Origin: CAZJAT01 sp964544145
Lineage (GTDB): Bacteria > Hydrothermota > 32-111
Length of the DNA: 21,510 nt
Reading direction: 5' to 3'
NCBI GenBank assembly: GCA_964544145.1
Contig: CAZJAT010000029.1
Span: forward strand, 1-21,510
The translations under genes were made by a program, and so were the position numbers. The notes under the pieces were generated by a model. That model was given only the letters and a program-made list of their open reading frames with translations, made no database searches and was not told where the DNA came from. This document shows, in pieces, positions 1 through 7,973 of the stretch; the stretch's first letter is position 1; the number at the start of each line of letters is the position of its first letter.

Positions 1-2
1 TC

Positions 3-17
3 ACCAGCTTACCAGCC
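3..17 (-). repeat. 15-bp interspersed repeat unit, copy 1
   Basis: The plus strand reads ACCAGCTTACCAGCC and continues into ACTAAT. The same 15-bp unit (one C/T difference) occurs twice in tandem at 1034-1063 and once, inverted, at the far right end (21496-21510). This copy lies just downstream of the stop codon of the hydrolase gene at 35-1003 and is cut close to the window edge, so the array may continue outside. Seen directly; function unknown. Confidence 0.75.
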
Positions 18-34
18 ACTAATTTCCAGCCCCT

Positions 35-1003
35 TCACAAATGTTGATCTAATGTTATATAGAAATCCTCTGTAAACATATGCCCCATATCCTCAAATTC
101 CACATATATTGTATTTATCCCGGCATTATTGAGTCTATCCCTCAATGAGCGTTGAAATTCAATACTATGGTCCTTTGAACCTGTTATTATGATAATATCT
201 GAATTACTATATGCTTCAAATTCCTCATTGGGTAAATCCGGTCCCGGGCATAATGTGATAATCTTCACTATATTCATTGGACTGTGCTGCGCATAATCCA
301 ATGCCATTCTGCCGCCATGAGAAAAGCCGCCAATAATTATATTATTTTTATCATAATTATATTTTTTATTTAATTTAGCAATCATACTATCAATATCCCG
401 TCTGCCTATCTCAAGATTCTCCCAATAGTATGTGTCATTGGTGAACACCTGTGATGACTGTATCAGTGCAATTATATAATTTCCCCTCATCTTATCTGTT
501 ACCCACTGCTTCTCAAATGCTTCATTGCTGCCCATACCCCCGTGCAATGCTATCATAAGCGGATAGGTATTATTTTCCCAGTCATCAGGTGCAATAATCA
601 ACAATGTTGCTTCAGCTATCTCTGATGCACATTCTCTCAATTCTATATTCTTATTCAGGAAACTCAAATAACGTTCATTGTCTTCCAGATATGAGAACAT
701 GGGAGAACCTATATCAATTGGATATATCACATCCCTGCTATTGCCGTCAAGCAATGCATCAATAACCTTTTCATCTTCTCCCATCTCTTTATATATCATT
801 GCCATATTCATAGTGATATTAAACTGTTTGTCCGGAAACATATCCTGATGTGCTATCAGAACCTGCACGGCTTCCTGATACCTGTTTTCATTGATAAGCT
901 CAATTACAAATTCTCTTAATGCATTGTAATCTTTAAAGAAAAAACCCGCCATCATAGATATACCAATACATATCATAACAAATGATAATATGACCTTTTT
1001 CAT
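35..1003 (-). CDS. Exported alpha/beta-hydrolase (esterase-like) with TPR-like N-terminus
   Basis: The protein has 322 residues from the chosen ATG at 1003, which follows AAGGAG at 5-nt spacing. An in-frame ATG at 1024 lies inside a repeat and has no ribosome site. Residues 1-23 form a signal peptide or membrane anchor. Residues about 27-87 look like one or two TPR-type helical repeats (paired helices with the pattern YQEAVQVL). The rest is an alpha/beta-hydrolase domain: HGG oxyanion motif at 154-156, nucleophile elbow GFSHGG with Ser228, probable acid Asp278 in the GSKDHS segment, and His308 in DMGHMF. This layout resembles carboxylesterase or feruloyl/polyhydroxybutyrate-type esterases that act outside the cytoplasm. 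The substrate is unknown. It sits 51 nt downstream of a lipoprotein gene on the same strand and is probably co-transcribed with it. The hydrolase fold is well supported; a specific reaction is not. Confidence 0.8.
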   Translation of the reverse strand: MKKVILSFVMICIGISMMAGFFFKDYNALREFVIELINENRYQEAVQVLIAHQDMFPDKQFNITMNMAMIYKEMGEDEKVIDALLDGNSRDVIYPIDIGSPMFSYLEDNERYLSFLNKNIELRECASEIAEATLLIIAPDDWENNTYPLMIALHGGMGSNEAFEKQWVTDKMRGNYIIALIQSSQVFTNDTYYWENLEIGRRDIDSMIAKLNKKYNYDKNNIIIGGFSHGGRMALDYAQHSPMNIVKIITLCPGPDLPNEEFEAYSNSDIIIITGSKDHSIEFQRSLRDRLNNAGINTIYVEFEDMGHMFTEDFYITLDQHL

Positions 1004-1033
1004 AACTACTCCTTCTTTTTTCATTTCCAGCCC

Positions 1034-1063
1034 ACCAGCTTACCAGCCACCAGTTTACCAGCC
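1034..1063 (-). repeat. Tandem pair of the 15-bp repeat, copies 2 and 3
   Basis: Two adjacent 15-bp units, ACCAGCTTACCAGCC and ACCAGTTTACCAGCC (plus strand), differ at one position. They are flanked by partial units: TTTCCAGCCC on the left and AGC on the right. Each unit is itself a degenerate doubling of a 7-8 nt CCAG-containing word. The array fills most of the gap between two minus-strand genes and contains the stop codon of the upstream one (1055-1057). Related copies lie at both window ends. Confidence 0.8.
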
Positions 1064-1897
1064 AGCAAGCACTGCCCAGAGATACCATGCAGCATATGCC
1101 TTCAGATTCCCGTTTAATGCCTGTGTGTGTGCCGGTGTGCAGTCATACCAGGCGCCCGGATTATTATTCTGCCATTCAACAGCCCAATTTGATTCAAGCG
1201 AACCATCCCCATCCGAGTCATAATCGCAATTATCATTTGCATATAAATCCAGATAATAATTACCATCAGGGTCATATGATTCAATATCTGCAAAATCATA
1301 TAATATCTTTTTATTTGTATTGCAATATTGCCTAATCTGCTCATTCCTTATATGCAGATTACCCTCTTCACCCGTTCCATCAAGATGACCCGTCATATAG
1401 ACAAATACAATATCCGGATATTCATATTCCAGATTATTCATCAATGTCAGATATGTTTCAATATTCTCCTCAGATGCATCCGACACCTCTCCGCACCATG
1501 ACCATATTATTACATTTACCTCTGAATGATTGGCAATAAAATTCTTTGTTGCATCATACCATGCAGTAAAATCAGGATTGCCAAGGTCATAGGCCCCGCT
1601 GAATGGTGTGTCATAGAGAGTTAATACAGAGTCATTGTTATCACCGCTGAATTCATAATCATTCCCTGCATAATCAATAAGACCCTCCATACCTGTTATC
1701 AGTTGACTGCCATGGGATGTGTGTCCATAGGCAATAACCAATTCAGCTTTTGCCTGTTCTATATATGCTATGGGTATTAAGTCAATATCTGCACTTGAAT
1801 GATCAATAAGCACAGCTGTATCTCCTGTGACAATGGGATGAACCACTGAACAGCCGCAAGCTATTATTAAAATGGATATAAGGAATATATGTTTCAT
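1055..1897 (-). CDS. Predicted lipoprotein of unknown function with HTSHGSQ motif
   Basis: The protein has 280 residues from ATG 1897, chosen because AAGGAG lies 5 nt upstream; an in-frame GTG at 1903 would overlap that site. Residues 1-14 are a lipoprotein signal with lipobox IIAC (Cys14, possibly Cys16). The mature part has short blocks that look like active-site or fold signatures: GHTSHGSQ around 58-65, WSWCGE at 132-137, and YMTGHLDGTG at 167-176. An Asp-rich stretch, DYDSDGDG at about 225-232, resembles a calcium-binding loop, and the protein ends in a Trp-rich segment finishing in LAGW. I do not recognise the family with certainty. The His/Ser/Asp blocks hint at a hydrolase-like fold, which is inference. 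Its stop codon lies within the 15-bp repeat array. A good promoter lies just upstream at 1915-1943. Confidence 0.7.
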   Translation of the reverse strand: MKHIFLISILIIACGCSVVHPIVTGDTAVLIDHSSADIDLIPIAYIEQAKAELVIAYGHTSHGSQLITGMEGLIDYAGNDYEFSGDNNDSVLTLYDTPFSGAYDLGNPDFTAWYDATKNFIANHSEVNVIIWSWCGEVSDASEENIETYLTLMNNLEYEYPDIVFVYMTGHLDGTGEEGNLHIRNEQIRQYCNTNKKILYDFADIESYDPDGNYYLDLYANDNCDYDSDGDGSLESNWAVEWQNNNPGAWYDCTPAHTQALNGNLKAYAAWYLWAVLAGW

Positions 1898-1914
1898 AAT
1901 CACTCCTTTCTTTT

Positions 1915-1943
1915 ATTGTAGAACAGGAATATATTTTTTGCAA
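1915..1943 (-). promoter_or_regulatory. Sigma70-type promoter for the lipoprotein/hydrolase pair
   Basis: On the minus strand, TTGCAA (1938-1943) and TACAAT (1915-1920) are separated by 17 bp. This lies about 20 nt upstream of the start codon at 1897 and its AAGGAG ribosome site. Confidence 0.5.
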
Positions 1944-1960
1944 CAGCATATTATTCACCC

Positions 1961-1989
1961 TTGAAATTGAGTGCTTAAAATGATAAACT
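1961..1989 (+). promoter_or_regulatory. Candidate promoter for the buk-ptb operon
   Basis: On the plus strand, TTGAAA (1961-1966) and TAAACT (1984-1989) are separated by 17 bp. They lie 41 nt upstream of the butyrate kinase ATG at 2031, in the divergent gap with the lipoprotein gene. The match to the consensus is moderate. Confidence 0.4.
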
Positions 1990-2030
1990 TCAATTCAATT
2001 ATAAATATACAATTTTGCAGGAGCATTCAG

Positions 2031-3140
2031 ATGAATAAAACGGATATTATCTTTACTGTAAATCCGGGTGCGACATCAACTAAATGCGCCCTATTTTCCA
2101 TAAATAATGACAATCTGGAAGAGATCGCAGCTCAGAATATTGAACATCCTGATACTGTGATAAATGGATTTGATTCCATTGCTGCACAGGTGGATTACCG
2201 GGAAAAACTGGTCAGGACTTTTATTGACAATCATTTACCGGAAAACACCAAAATCGCAGCCTGCGCAGGCAGGGGCGGAATGCTGTCACCTGTTCCAAGC
2301 GGTGTAATAAAGGTTAATGAGCAATTGGTTGAATTTTCTCTCCATACGCCGGTTTATCAGCATGCCTCAAATCTCGGTTCCCCCCTTGCATTCAGAATTG
2401 CGCAGTCATATGATATTGATGCATATATTGTTGACCCTGTCAGTGTGGATGAATTGCCTCCCATTGCGCGCATATCCGGTTCGCCTGATTTTCCGCGCTT
2501 CAGCTTTGTGCATGCATTGAATATACGTGCAACTATACGCAAGCTGAGCATCCAATTGAATAAGGATTTTTCTCACATGAAATGTGTTGCTGCACATCTG
2601 GGAGGAGGGTTTTCCATTGCAGCATTCTCAAAAGGCAGGATAATTGATAATGACAATAGAATGGAAGGAGCTGCATTCACACCGGAACGCGCCGGCGGTG
2701 TACCTCCTATTCCGCTTGTAAATGCATGCTTCTCGGGGAAATATACAAAAAAAGAGATAATGAAGAAATTGTACGGCGAAGCGGGTCTATTTGCATATTT
2801 AAAGACAAAGGATTTGCGTGATGTGCTCAGTGCCATTGAAAATGGAGATGAATATACTGAGATGATATATAATGCAATGGTGTATCAGATAGCCAAAGAG
2901 ATTGCATCAATGGCATCTGTGCTCTGTTTTGATATGGATGGCATTATTATCACAGGCGGTTTGGCATATTCAAAAAAACTTATTGCTGATATTAAAAAGA
3001 GGGTCAACCCCATTGGCGATGTTTTTGTATTTCCCGGAAGCAATGAGAGCGAAGCGCTTGCCAATGCAGTATTGAGAGTGTTAAAGGGTGATGATACATA
3101 TATGACATGGCCGGTGAAAACCAATGTCCAGGAGCATTGA
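2031..3140 (+). CDS. buk: Butyrate kinase
   Basis: This enzyme transfers phosphate from butyryl-phosphate (or a branched acyl-phosphate) to ADP, giving the free acid and ATP. It belongs to the acetokinase family and is cytoplasmic. The protein has 369 residues from ATG 2031, which is preceded by AGGAG. A longer reading from GTG 1971 would add 20 residues outside the family fold and has no ribosome site. Motifs seen: N-terminal phosphate-binding NPGATSTK (10-17), VDPVSVDELPPIARISG in the middle, HALNIRA, AHLGGGFS with the glycine-rich turn, and FTPERAGGVP, all typical of butyrate kinases. The length is slightly above the usual ~355. The stop codon lies 1 nt before the ptb start, so the two are translationally linked. 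Branched-chain acyl-phosphates are an alternative substrate, given the oxidoreductase operon next door. Confidence 0.92.
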   Translation: MNKTDIIFTVNPGATSTKCALFSINNDNLEEIAAQNIEHPDTVINGFDSIAAQVDYREKLVRTFIDNHLPENTKIAACAGRGGMLSPVPSGVIKVNEQLVEFSLHTPVYQHASNLGSPLAFRIAQSYDIDAYIVDPVSVDELPPIARISGSPDFPRFSFVHALNIRATIRKLSIQLNKDFSHMKCVAAHLGGGFSIAAFSKGRIIDNDNRMEGAAFTPERAGGVPPIPLVNACFSGKYTKKEIMKKLYGEAGLFAYLKTKDLRDVLSAIENGDEYTEMIYNAMVYQIAKEIASMASVLCFDMDGIIITGGLAYSKKLIADIKKRVNPIGDVFVFPGSNESEALANAVLRVLKGDDTYMTWPVKTNVQEH

Positions 3141-3141
3141 T

Positions 3142-4068
3142 ATGAATATAAAGAGTTTTGATGCATTAAAGGAGAGCGTAAAGAAACTAAAACCCATGCG
3201 TGTGTCTGTTGCAGCAGGCGCCGATAAGGATGTCATTGAAAGCTTGAAGCTCGGTATGGAGCTGGGTTTTATTGAACAACCCATTCTCACGGGTGATAAA
3301 GAACAGATAGGGAATATCATTTCCGAAATGGGATACAATGCAGGCCATTTTGATATATGCCATGCTGACAATCATGCCGATGCGGCTATTGAAGCAGTGA
3401 GAGCAATCACAAATGGAGATGCACAGATTCTAATCAAAGGAAAATTGGAAACAATATTCTATCTTAGAGCTATTCTGGATAAGGAAAATGGTATAAGAAA
3501 ATCAGAGACATTATCAAATCTCACATTATTTGAGATGGAGAGCTATCATAAGCTGCTCTGCGTGACGGATAATGCCATTACTCCATTCCCCACATTACAG
3601 GAAAAAAAGGTAATTATTGAAAATACAAAGATACTCTGGACATCACTGGGTATTGATTTGCCTAAGGTAGCAGTGCTTGCAGCAATTGAATTGGTTAATC
3701 CCAAGATGCAGGCAACAGCCGATGCTGCATGTCTCTCACAGATGGCTGAAAGGGGACAGATAAAGGGATTTCTCATTGACGGGCCTCTATCCTATGATAT
3801 TGCCATTGACACTGCATGTGCAAAGGGAAAACATCTGGATAATTCATCCATTGCAGGAGACCCTGATTTACTGCTCATGCCCAATCTTGAATCAGCCAAT
3901 ATCCTTGGTAAGAGTTATAAATTTCATGGTAATGCTAATTCGGGCGGTCTTGTTATGGGTGCTTCTGTGCCTGTTGTACTCAATTCACGTTCCGATTCAT
4001 CTATCAGGCGTCTCAATTCAATGATGATGGCAAGAGCTATTGCAGAAATTGATACACAGCAGAAATAA
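3142..4068 (+). CDS. ptb: Phosphate butyryltransferase (phosphotransbutyrylase)
   Basis: This enzyme converts butyryl-CoA (or another short or branched acyl-CoA) and phosphate to acyl-phosphate and CoA, feeding the kinase encoded just upstream. The protein has 308 residues from ATG 3142, chosen for its AGGAG at 3130-3134; an in-frame ATG at 3124 lies within buk and lacks such a site. It is a member of the phosphate acetyl/butyryl transferase family. Motifs seen: an N-terminal VAAGADKDVIESL-type segment, ILIKGKLET, the substrate-loop LIDGPLSYDIA, and a C-terminal LMPNLESANILGKS followed by GGLVMGASVPVVL. Length is normal for Ptb (~300) and shorter than most Pta proteins. The stop codon is embedded in a 12-bp palindrome. 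Preference for butyryl over branched acyl groups cannot be read from sequence. Confidence 0.9.
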   Translation: MNIKSFDALKESVKKLKPMRVSVAAGADKDVIESLKLGMELGFIEQPILTGDKEQIGNIISEMGYNAGHFDICHADNHADAAIEAVRAITNGDAQILIKGKLETIFYLRAILDKENGIRKSETLSNLTLFEMESYHKLLCVTDNAITPFPTLQEKKVIIENTKILWTSLGIDLPKVAVLAAIELVNPKMQATADAACLSQMAERGQIKGFLIDGPLSYDIAIDTACAKGKHLDNSSIAGDPDLLLMPNLESANILGKSYKFHGNANSGGLVMGASVPVVLNSRSDSSIRRLNSMMMARAIAEIDTQQK

Positions 4069-4080
4069 TCTGCTGTGTAT
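4052..4080. terminator. Perfect 12-bp palindrome between convergent operons
   Basis: ATACACAGCAGA (4052-4063) and TCTGCTGTGTAT (4069-4080) are exactly complementary around a 5-nt loop, AATAA, which contains the TAA stop of ptb. It sits between two converging genes (the minus-strand gene ends at 4090), so it can act as a shared bidirectional terminator or transcript-end stabiliser. It lacks a clear U-tract on either strand, so intrinsic termination strength is uncertain. Confidence 0.6.
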
Positions 4081-4089
4081 CTGTTCTTA

Positions 4090-5370
4090 CTATTTATTCA
4101 ATATATTCAATTCATTTTCTATCTTATCAATGGGTAATTTGTCAGCCATACGGTGTTTTGCTATAACCGTTTTCAATGCATCAATAGGGAATAATTTTAA
4201 TGTCTTTACTGCATAGAATACAGCAAATAATGCTGCTGTTTTTTTACCCATTTTTCTGAAATCCTCGGTAATGACATCTGCTCCTGTTTCCGGGCATTCC
4301 AGACTTTTATCAATAATGAGTGTTCCTGATTTCATATCATTGATACGTTTCATATTATTGTTCAGTCCATCCTGTGATGTAATAATAACCACATCATTGC
4401 TGCTGACTGTGTAATTACAATCCTTCTGCGGTGACACAATAATCTCTGCTGTGGAAAATCCGACACCTACTGTAACAGGATAACTGCCTCTGAGATTAAC
4501 AGAGAGTCCTGATGCCATTGATGCCTGAGCATAGAATGAAGCAGCCGTCTGCACAGCCTCGCCTGCTGAACCGGATATGATGATTGACATGGGTTTATCA
4601 ATATCTGATTTGAATGCCGTTTCAATCTCTTCAATATTGGAAAAGAGATTATCAGTCACGCCTTTTTTCTCAATAGAAGAAAATCCTTTATTATCATGTT
4701 TCCACACACCCTCTTCCTGACCTGAATCCTCCAGCAGGGAGTCCATCTTTACCCCTTTATTGAGTTTCAGACCATAGGAGGGACATACCTCAAGCACTTC
4801 AACAAGGGAAAATCCCTCTGTGCTTATGGCTTCTGCCAATTCATCGGCAAAATCACCGCGTGCAATAATCCTTCTCACATATGATGCCTTTGATATGCCT
4901 GCAAATGCACATATATCATAATTCCTTACTCCGCTTGTCTGTGGTGTTGTTGTTGTCTTGAAACAGCTTGGAGTGAAACCGCTTGCCTGACCGCCTGTCA
5001 TACCATAGAGCATGTTATTATGTATAATAACTGTCATATCAATATTCTGTCTTGCTGCCTCAAGTATATGCTGCATGCCAATAGTTACACCGCCATCACC
5101 TGCAAAAACAATAACCTTTTTGCTCTTATCTGCCAGACCAAGTGATACGCCTGTTCCCAATGCCGCAGACCTGCCATGCAGTCCATGCACTGTGTGTGAA
5201 TTGGCAAATCTGTCAATAATACCATGACATCCGATATCTGTTACTAATATTGTATCTAAAACATCTATGCCCAATTTCTCCAATGCCTTCTCAGTATTCT
5301 TGGCAATCAGATGATGTCCGCATCCCGGACAATAGGGTAATGCATGTGAATTTAAAAAATTATTATTCAT
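4090..5370 (-). CDS. 2-oxoacid:ferredoxin oxidoreductase, beta (TPP) and gamma domains fused
   Basis: The protein has 426 residues. Residues 1-~210 are the thiamine-diphosphate beta subunit: CPGCGH with Cys14 and Cys17, GCHG with Cys48, and VCPSYG with Cys196, the four expected ligands of the proximal 4Fe-4S cluster. AGDGG (90-94) and NNMLYGMTGGQ (118-128) are the TPP/Mg site. Residues ~257-426 match the gamma domain (SGSAGEAVQTAA, SYPVTVG, IIVSPQ), which in many enzymes is a separate polypeptide. With the alpha subunit upstream it would decarboxylate a 2-oxoacid to acyl-CoA and pass electrons to ferredoxin. Its start overlaps the alpha gene's stop by 8 nt. No delta (two-cluster ferredoxin) subunit is present. 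The substrate could be 2-oxoglutarate or a branched-chain 2-oxoacid; the nearby ptb-buk pair makes me favour the latter, as an inference. Confidence 0.88.
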   Translation of the reverse strand: MNNNFLNSHALPYCPGCGHHLIAKNTEKALEKLGIDVLDTILVTDIGCHGIIDRFANSHTVHGLHGRSAALGTGVSLGLADKSKKVIVFAGDGGVTIGMQHILEAARQNIDMTVIIHNNMLYGMTGGQASGFTPSCFKTTTTPQTSGVRNYDICAFAGISKASYVRRIIARGDFADELAEAISTEGFSLVEVLEVCPSYGLKLNKGVKMDSLLEDSGQEEGVWKHDNKGFSSIEKKGVTDNLFSNIEEIETAFKSDIDKPMSIIISGSAGEAVQTAASFYAQASMASGLSVNLRGSYPVTVGVGFSTAEIIVSPQKDCNYTVSSNDVVIITSQDGLNNNMKRINDMKSGTLIIDKSLECPETGADVITEDFRKMGKKTAALFAVFYAVKTLKLFPIDALKTVIAKHRMADKLPIDKIENELNILNK

Positions 5371-6478
5371 TTGTCACCCCGCTTATTATCTGATTGGGTG
5401 TTATCATTTTTCCTATGGAATGAAGTACTGACACATTGTCAGGTACATTTTTCCCATATAGTAGTTCACTGTATTGTCCGAGCAGGTTTTCCTCAGCAAT
5501 GACCACCTTCTTATATTTTTTCAATATGTCCAAATATTCATCAAGTAATGGTAAAAGTGTTTTTGCTACAAGCAGTGACACCTTTTTACCGTTTTTTCTC
5601 ATTGTGTTTACAGCTTCCCTTGATGAAACCGCACTTATTCCATATGAAAAAATGATCGTATCTGCTCCTGAATCCTCATTTAATTCATAATATGAGTATT
5701 CTTTGATATTCCCTGTCATCTTCTCCGGCAGACGAGCTGTGTTTGCCATTGCCTCTTTGGTTGAATGCTGGAGAATACCATACTCATTGTGTGTTGATGC
5801 TGTGAATCTGACCTGATGTTTATTACTGCTTAGAGGAAGCATTGATGGTACATGATTATCCTGCGGTTTATAAGGAATAAATGCCTCATCACCCTCATAG
5901 AATCCGCGTTTAACAGGTTCCAAATCGGGCAGTGCATTAATATCATAACTCCTTGAAGTCATAACCATCTCTTTTGATGTAAGAAGTATTACCGGGGTTC
6001 TGAGATTGACTGCAATATGAGCTGCTTTATTCGCCATATTCCAGCAATCATCAAAATCTGAAATACCCAATGTGGGTATGGGGTAACCGCCTGATATCAA
6101 TCCGCGGATAAAAAGCAGGTCACCCTGAGCTCCGCATGTTGCAGTCCCTGTTGAAGGACCCAGACGCTGCGCAAGAATTATTATCATAGGCAGTTCCATC
6201 ATATAAGCCATATTTATTGATTCTGTCATAAGTGCAAATCCCGCAAATGATGTTGCAGTCACAGGGAGTTTGCCTGCCGCTGACATACCTGACATCCATT
6301 GAAGCACAGTTATCTCATCAGGTGCATGATATGTGGAAGGGAATCGCTGTGTTGCATAGAGATACAGATAATTAGCCGGTGTAATTGGATATCCGATAAA
6401 TGCATCACCTCCTGATCTTGCCAGTGATTCAATGATCAGGCGTGACCCATTGATTAGCGCACGTTTATCATTATTCAT
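5363..6478 (-). CDS. 2-oxoacid:ferredoxin oxidoreductase, alpha subunit (KorA/VorA type)
   Basis: The protein has 371 residues. It is the pyrimidine-binding alpha subunit that pairs with the TPP-binding beta subunit encoded immediately downstream. Motifs seen: GYPITPA at 29-35, a conserved segment ATSFAGFALMTESI around 75-88, QRLGPSTG at 104-111, and QGD at 118-120, all characteristic of KorA/VorA proteins. The C-terminal half contains the Rossmann-like domain II region (FSYGISAVSSREAV and VAEENLLGQ). ATG 6478 follows AGGGG. The gene lies 30 nt after the symporter stop and overlaps the beta-gamma gene by 8 nt, so the three form one operon. Which 2-oxoacid is used cannot be decided from the sequence. 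Confidence 0.88.
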   Translation of the reverse strand: MNNDKRALINGSRLIIESLARSGGDAFIGYPITPANYLYLYATQRFPSTYHAPDEITVLQWMSGMSAAGKLPVTATSFAGFALMTESINMAYMMELPMIIILAQRLGPSTGTATCGAQGDLLFIRGLISGGYPIPTLGISDFDDCWNMANKAAHIAVNLRTPVILLTSKEMVMTSRSYDINALPDLEPVKRGFYEGDEAFIPYKPQDNHVPSMLPLSSNKHQVRFTASTHNEYGILQHSTKEAMANTARLPEKMTGNIKEYSYYELNEDSGADTIIFSYGISAVSSREAVNTMRKNGKKVSLLVAKTLLPLLDEYLDILKKYKKVVIAEENLLGQYSELLYGKNVPDNVSVLHSIGKMITPNQIISGVTNE

Positions 6479-6508
6479 AATTAGTCCCCTTTAATTGATT
6501 CAAATATA

Positions 6509-7933
6509 TTAATTGTCCTCATTCTTTCTAATTTTATTCCATACATTGCCTATGATAATGAATATAATCGCAGCACCTATTGCACCATATGTTTTGTCAA
6601 TAAAAAACCAGCCCATCTTATTTCCTAAAATACATATGAATATAACAATAGAGCCGCCTATAAAGGCCAGTTTTGCTCCAAGTTGAGATATCCATCCCCT
6701 CTTGTAAATACCCAGAAGAATAACAACTGCACCAATACCCCTTATTGTGTAAGAGATATATGCAATATCAAGTATTGCTCCCCTGAGAAATATGGCAAGA
6801 GGAATTGTAATGACATTAACCAAAAGCACCAATTTCTTTGCAGTTTCCAATATCTTCTTGTCTTCATCCTTTCTGCCCGTGAACACCTGATATATATCCT
6901 TTGTTGCAATAGTGACAACAGCAAAATTCACAGGTCCCACTGTTGATAATATTGCAGCAATAATACCGGCCAGAGCCAATCCTCCAAGTACAGGGTGAAT
7001 AAATCCGGGTGTTGTCAGCAATGTGGCTAAAGCCATCTTCGGATTAATCCCTGCAGTGGGGAAGAATATACCTGTCTTGGCAATAAGACCGAGAATACCT
7101 ATCATAATACCAAAAGGCGCAATGATGAGTGCAGACACAATTGCCGCATTCTTTGCTGTTGCAGGATTCTTTGCCGCAAATATGGGCTGAATACTTGCCT
7201 GTCCTGCCATTCCGCCTAGTATGCCGCCAAGCAATAAACTGAAAGCATAACCCAATCCGCCGCTGAACGGATTATAGAGATTGGCAGGCGAACCGAGAGC
7301 TACAAGATGATTGGACAATGCTCCAAATCCTCCCACTTTGCTTAATCCTATAAATAGTGCAATACCTATACCTGTAAACATTGTAATAACATGAATAATT
7401 CCTGTTATTGCCAGTGCATACATACCACCTACATAGGTATATGCCGTAATGATAATGGATGATACCAGCACAGCTGTGAGCCAATTTATATTGAATAGCG
7501 GAGATATAACGCTTGCACATGTCTGTAATTGAATATATGCCAATGTAATGTATGCAATCAGAAAAGCTATTGCTGATATTGTGCGCACCTTCGGTCCAAA
7601 GAGATTTTCCAGCATCTCACTGACTGTGTGCACATTCTTTGTTCTATAATGATATGCCACTGTAAAACCTATAATAACCATGCCCAGGGCAGTTGCCATA
7701 TTGTACAGTATGGGTTGAAGTGTGCCGCTTGTGAATGCCTTTTCACTAACACCGATTGTGCTCATGCCTCCGAGCCATTCCGCTGCCACTACAACAGCAC
7801 ATGTGAGTACTCCGAGATTCCTTCCTGCTACCAGAAAATCGGCAGCTGACCGACTTGCCATCTTTTTTGTAAACATTGCTATGAGTATGACTGCTATGAA
7901 ATAGATCAAAATGATCATAAAATAGATGTTCAT
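6509..7933 (-). CDS. Sodium:solute symporter (SSS family)
   Basis: The protein has 474 residues from ATG 7933, chosen because AAGGAG lies 5 nt upstream; an in-frame GTG at 7939 overlaps that site. It is a polytopic membrane protein with about 12-13 hydrophobic helices. SSS-family features: FLVAGRNLG after helix 1, AAEWLGGMSTIG in helix 2 (substrate/Na+ core), TYVGGMYALAITGIIH, GGMAGQASIQPIFAAKNP, and AAILSTVGPVNF, which corresponds to the Na2-site helix region. It should import a solute with Na+. The family covers proline, pantothenate, sugars and monocarboxylates, and I cannot assign one. Its place as first gene of an operon with a 2-oxoacid:ferredoxin oxidoreductase suggests it brings in the oxoacid, the parent amino acid or a related carboxylate. 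A consensus promoter lies upstream (8032-8059). Confidence 0.88.
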   Translation of the reverse strand: MNIYFMIILIYFIAVILIAMFTKKMASRSAADFLVAGRNLGVLTCAVVVAAEWLGGMSTIGVSEKAFTSGTLQPILYNMATALGMVIIGFTVAYHYRTKNVHTVSEMLENLFGPKVRTISAIAFLIAYITLAYIQLQTCASVISPLFNINWLTAVLVSSIIITAYTYVGGMYALAITGIIHVITMFTGIGIALFIGLSKVGGFGALSNHLVALGSPANLYNPFSGGLGYAFSLLLGGILGGMAGQASIQPIFAAKNPATAKNAAIVSALIIAPFGIMIGILGLIAKTGIFFPTAGINPKMALATLLTTPGFIHPVLGGLALAGIIAAILSTVGPVNFAVVTIATKDIYQVFTGRKDEDKKILETAKKLVLLVNVITIPLAIFLRGAILDIAYISYTIRGIGAVVILLGIYKRGWISQLGAKLAFIGGSIVIFICILGNKMGWFFIDKTYGAIGAAIIFIIIGNVWNKIRKNEDN

Positions 7934-7973
7934 CTCCACTCCTTTAAAACTGTGTAAATATGGTTTGCTGTTT

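Noticed and set aside
990..1223. Plus-strand frame reading a PAYQPPVYQPAS repeat peptide
   Set aside because: This is the reverse reading of the 15-bp DNA repeat and the lipoprotein gene; there is no start signal or independent support.
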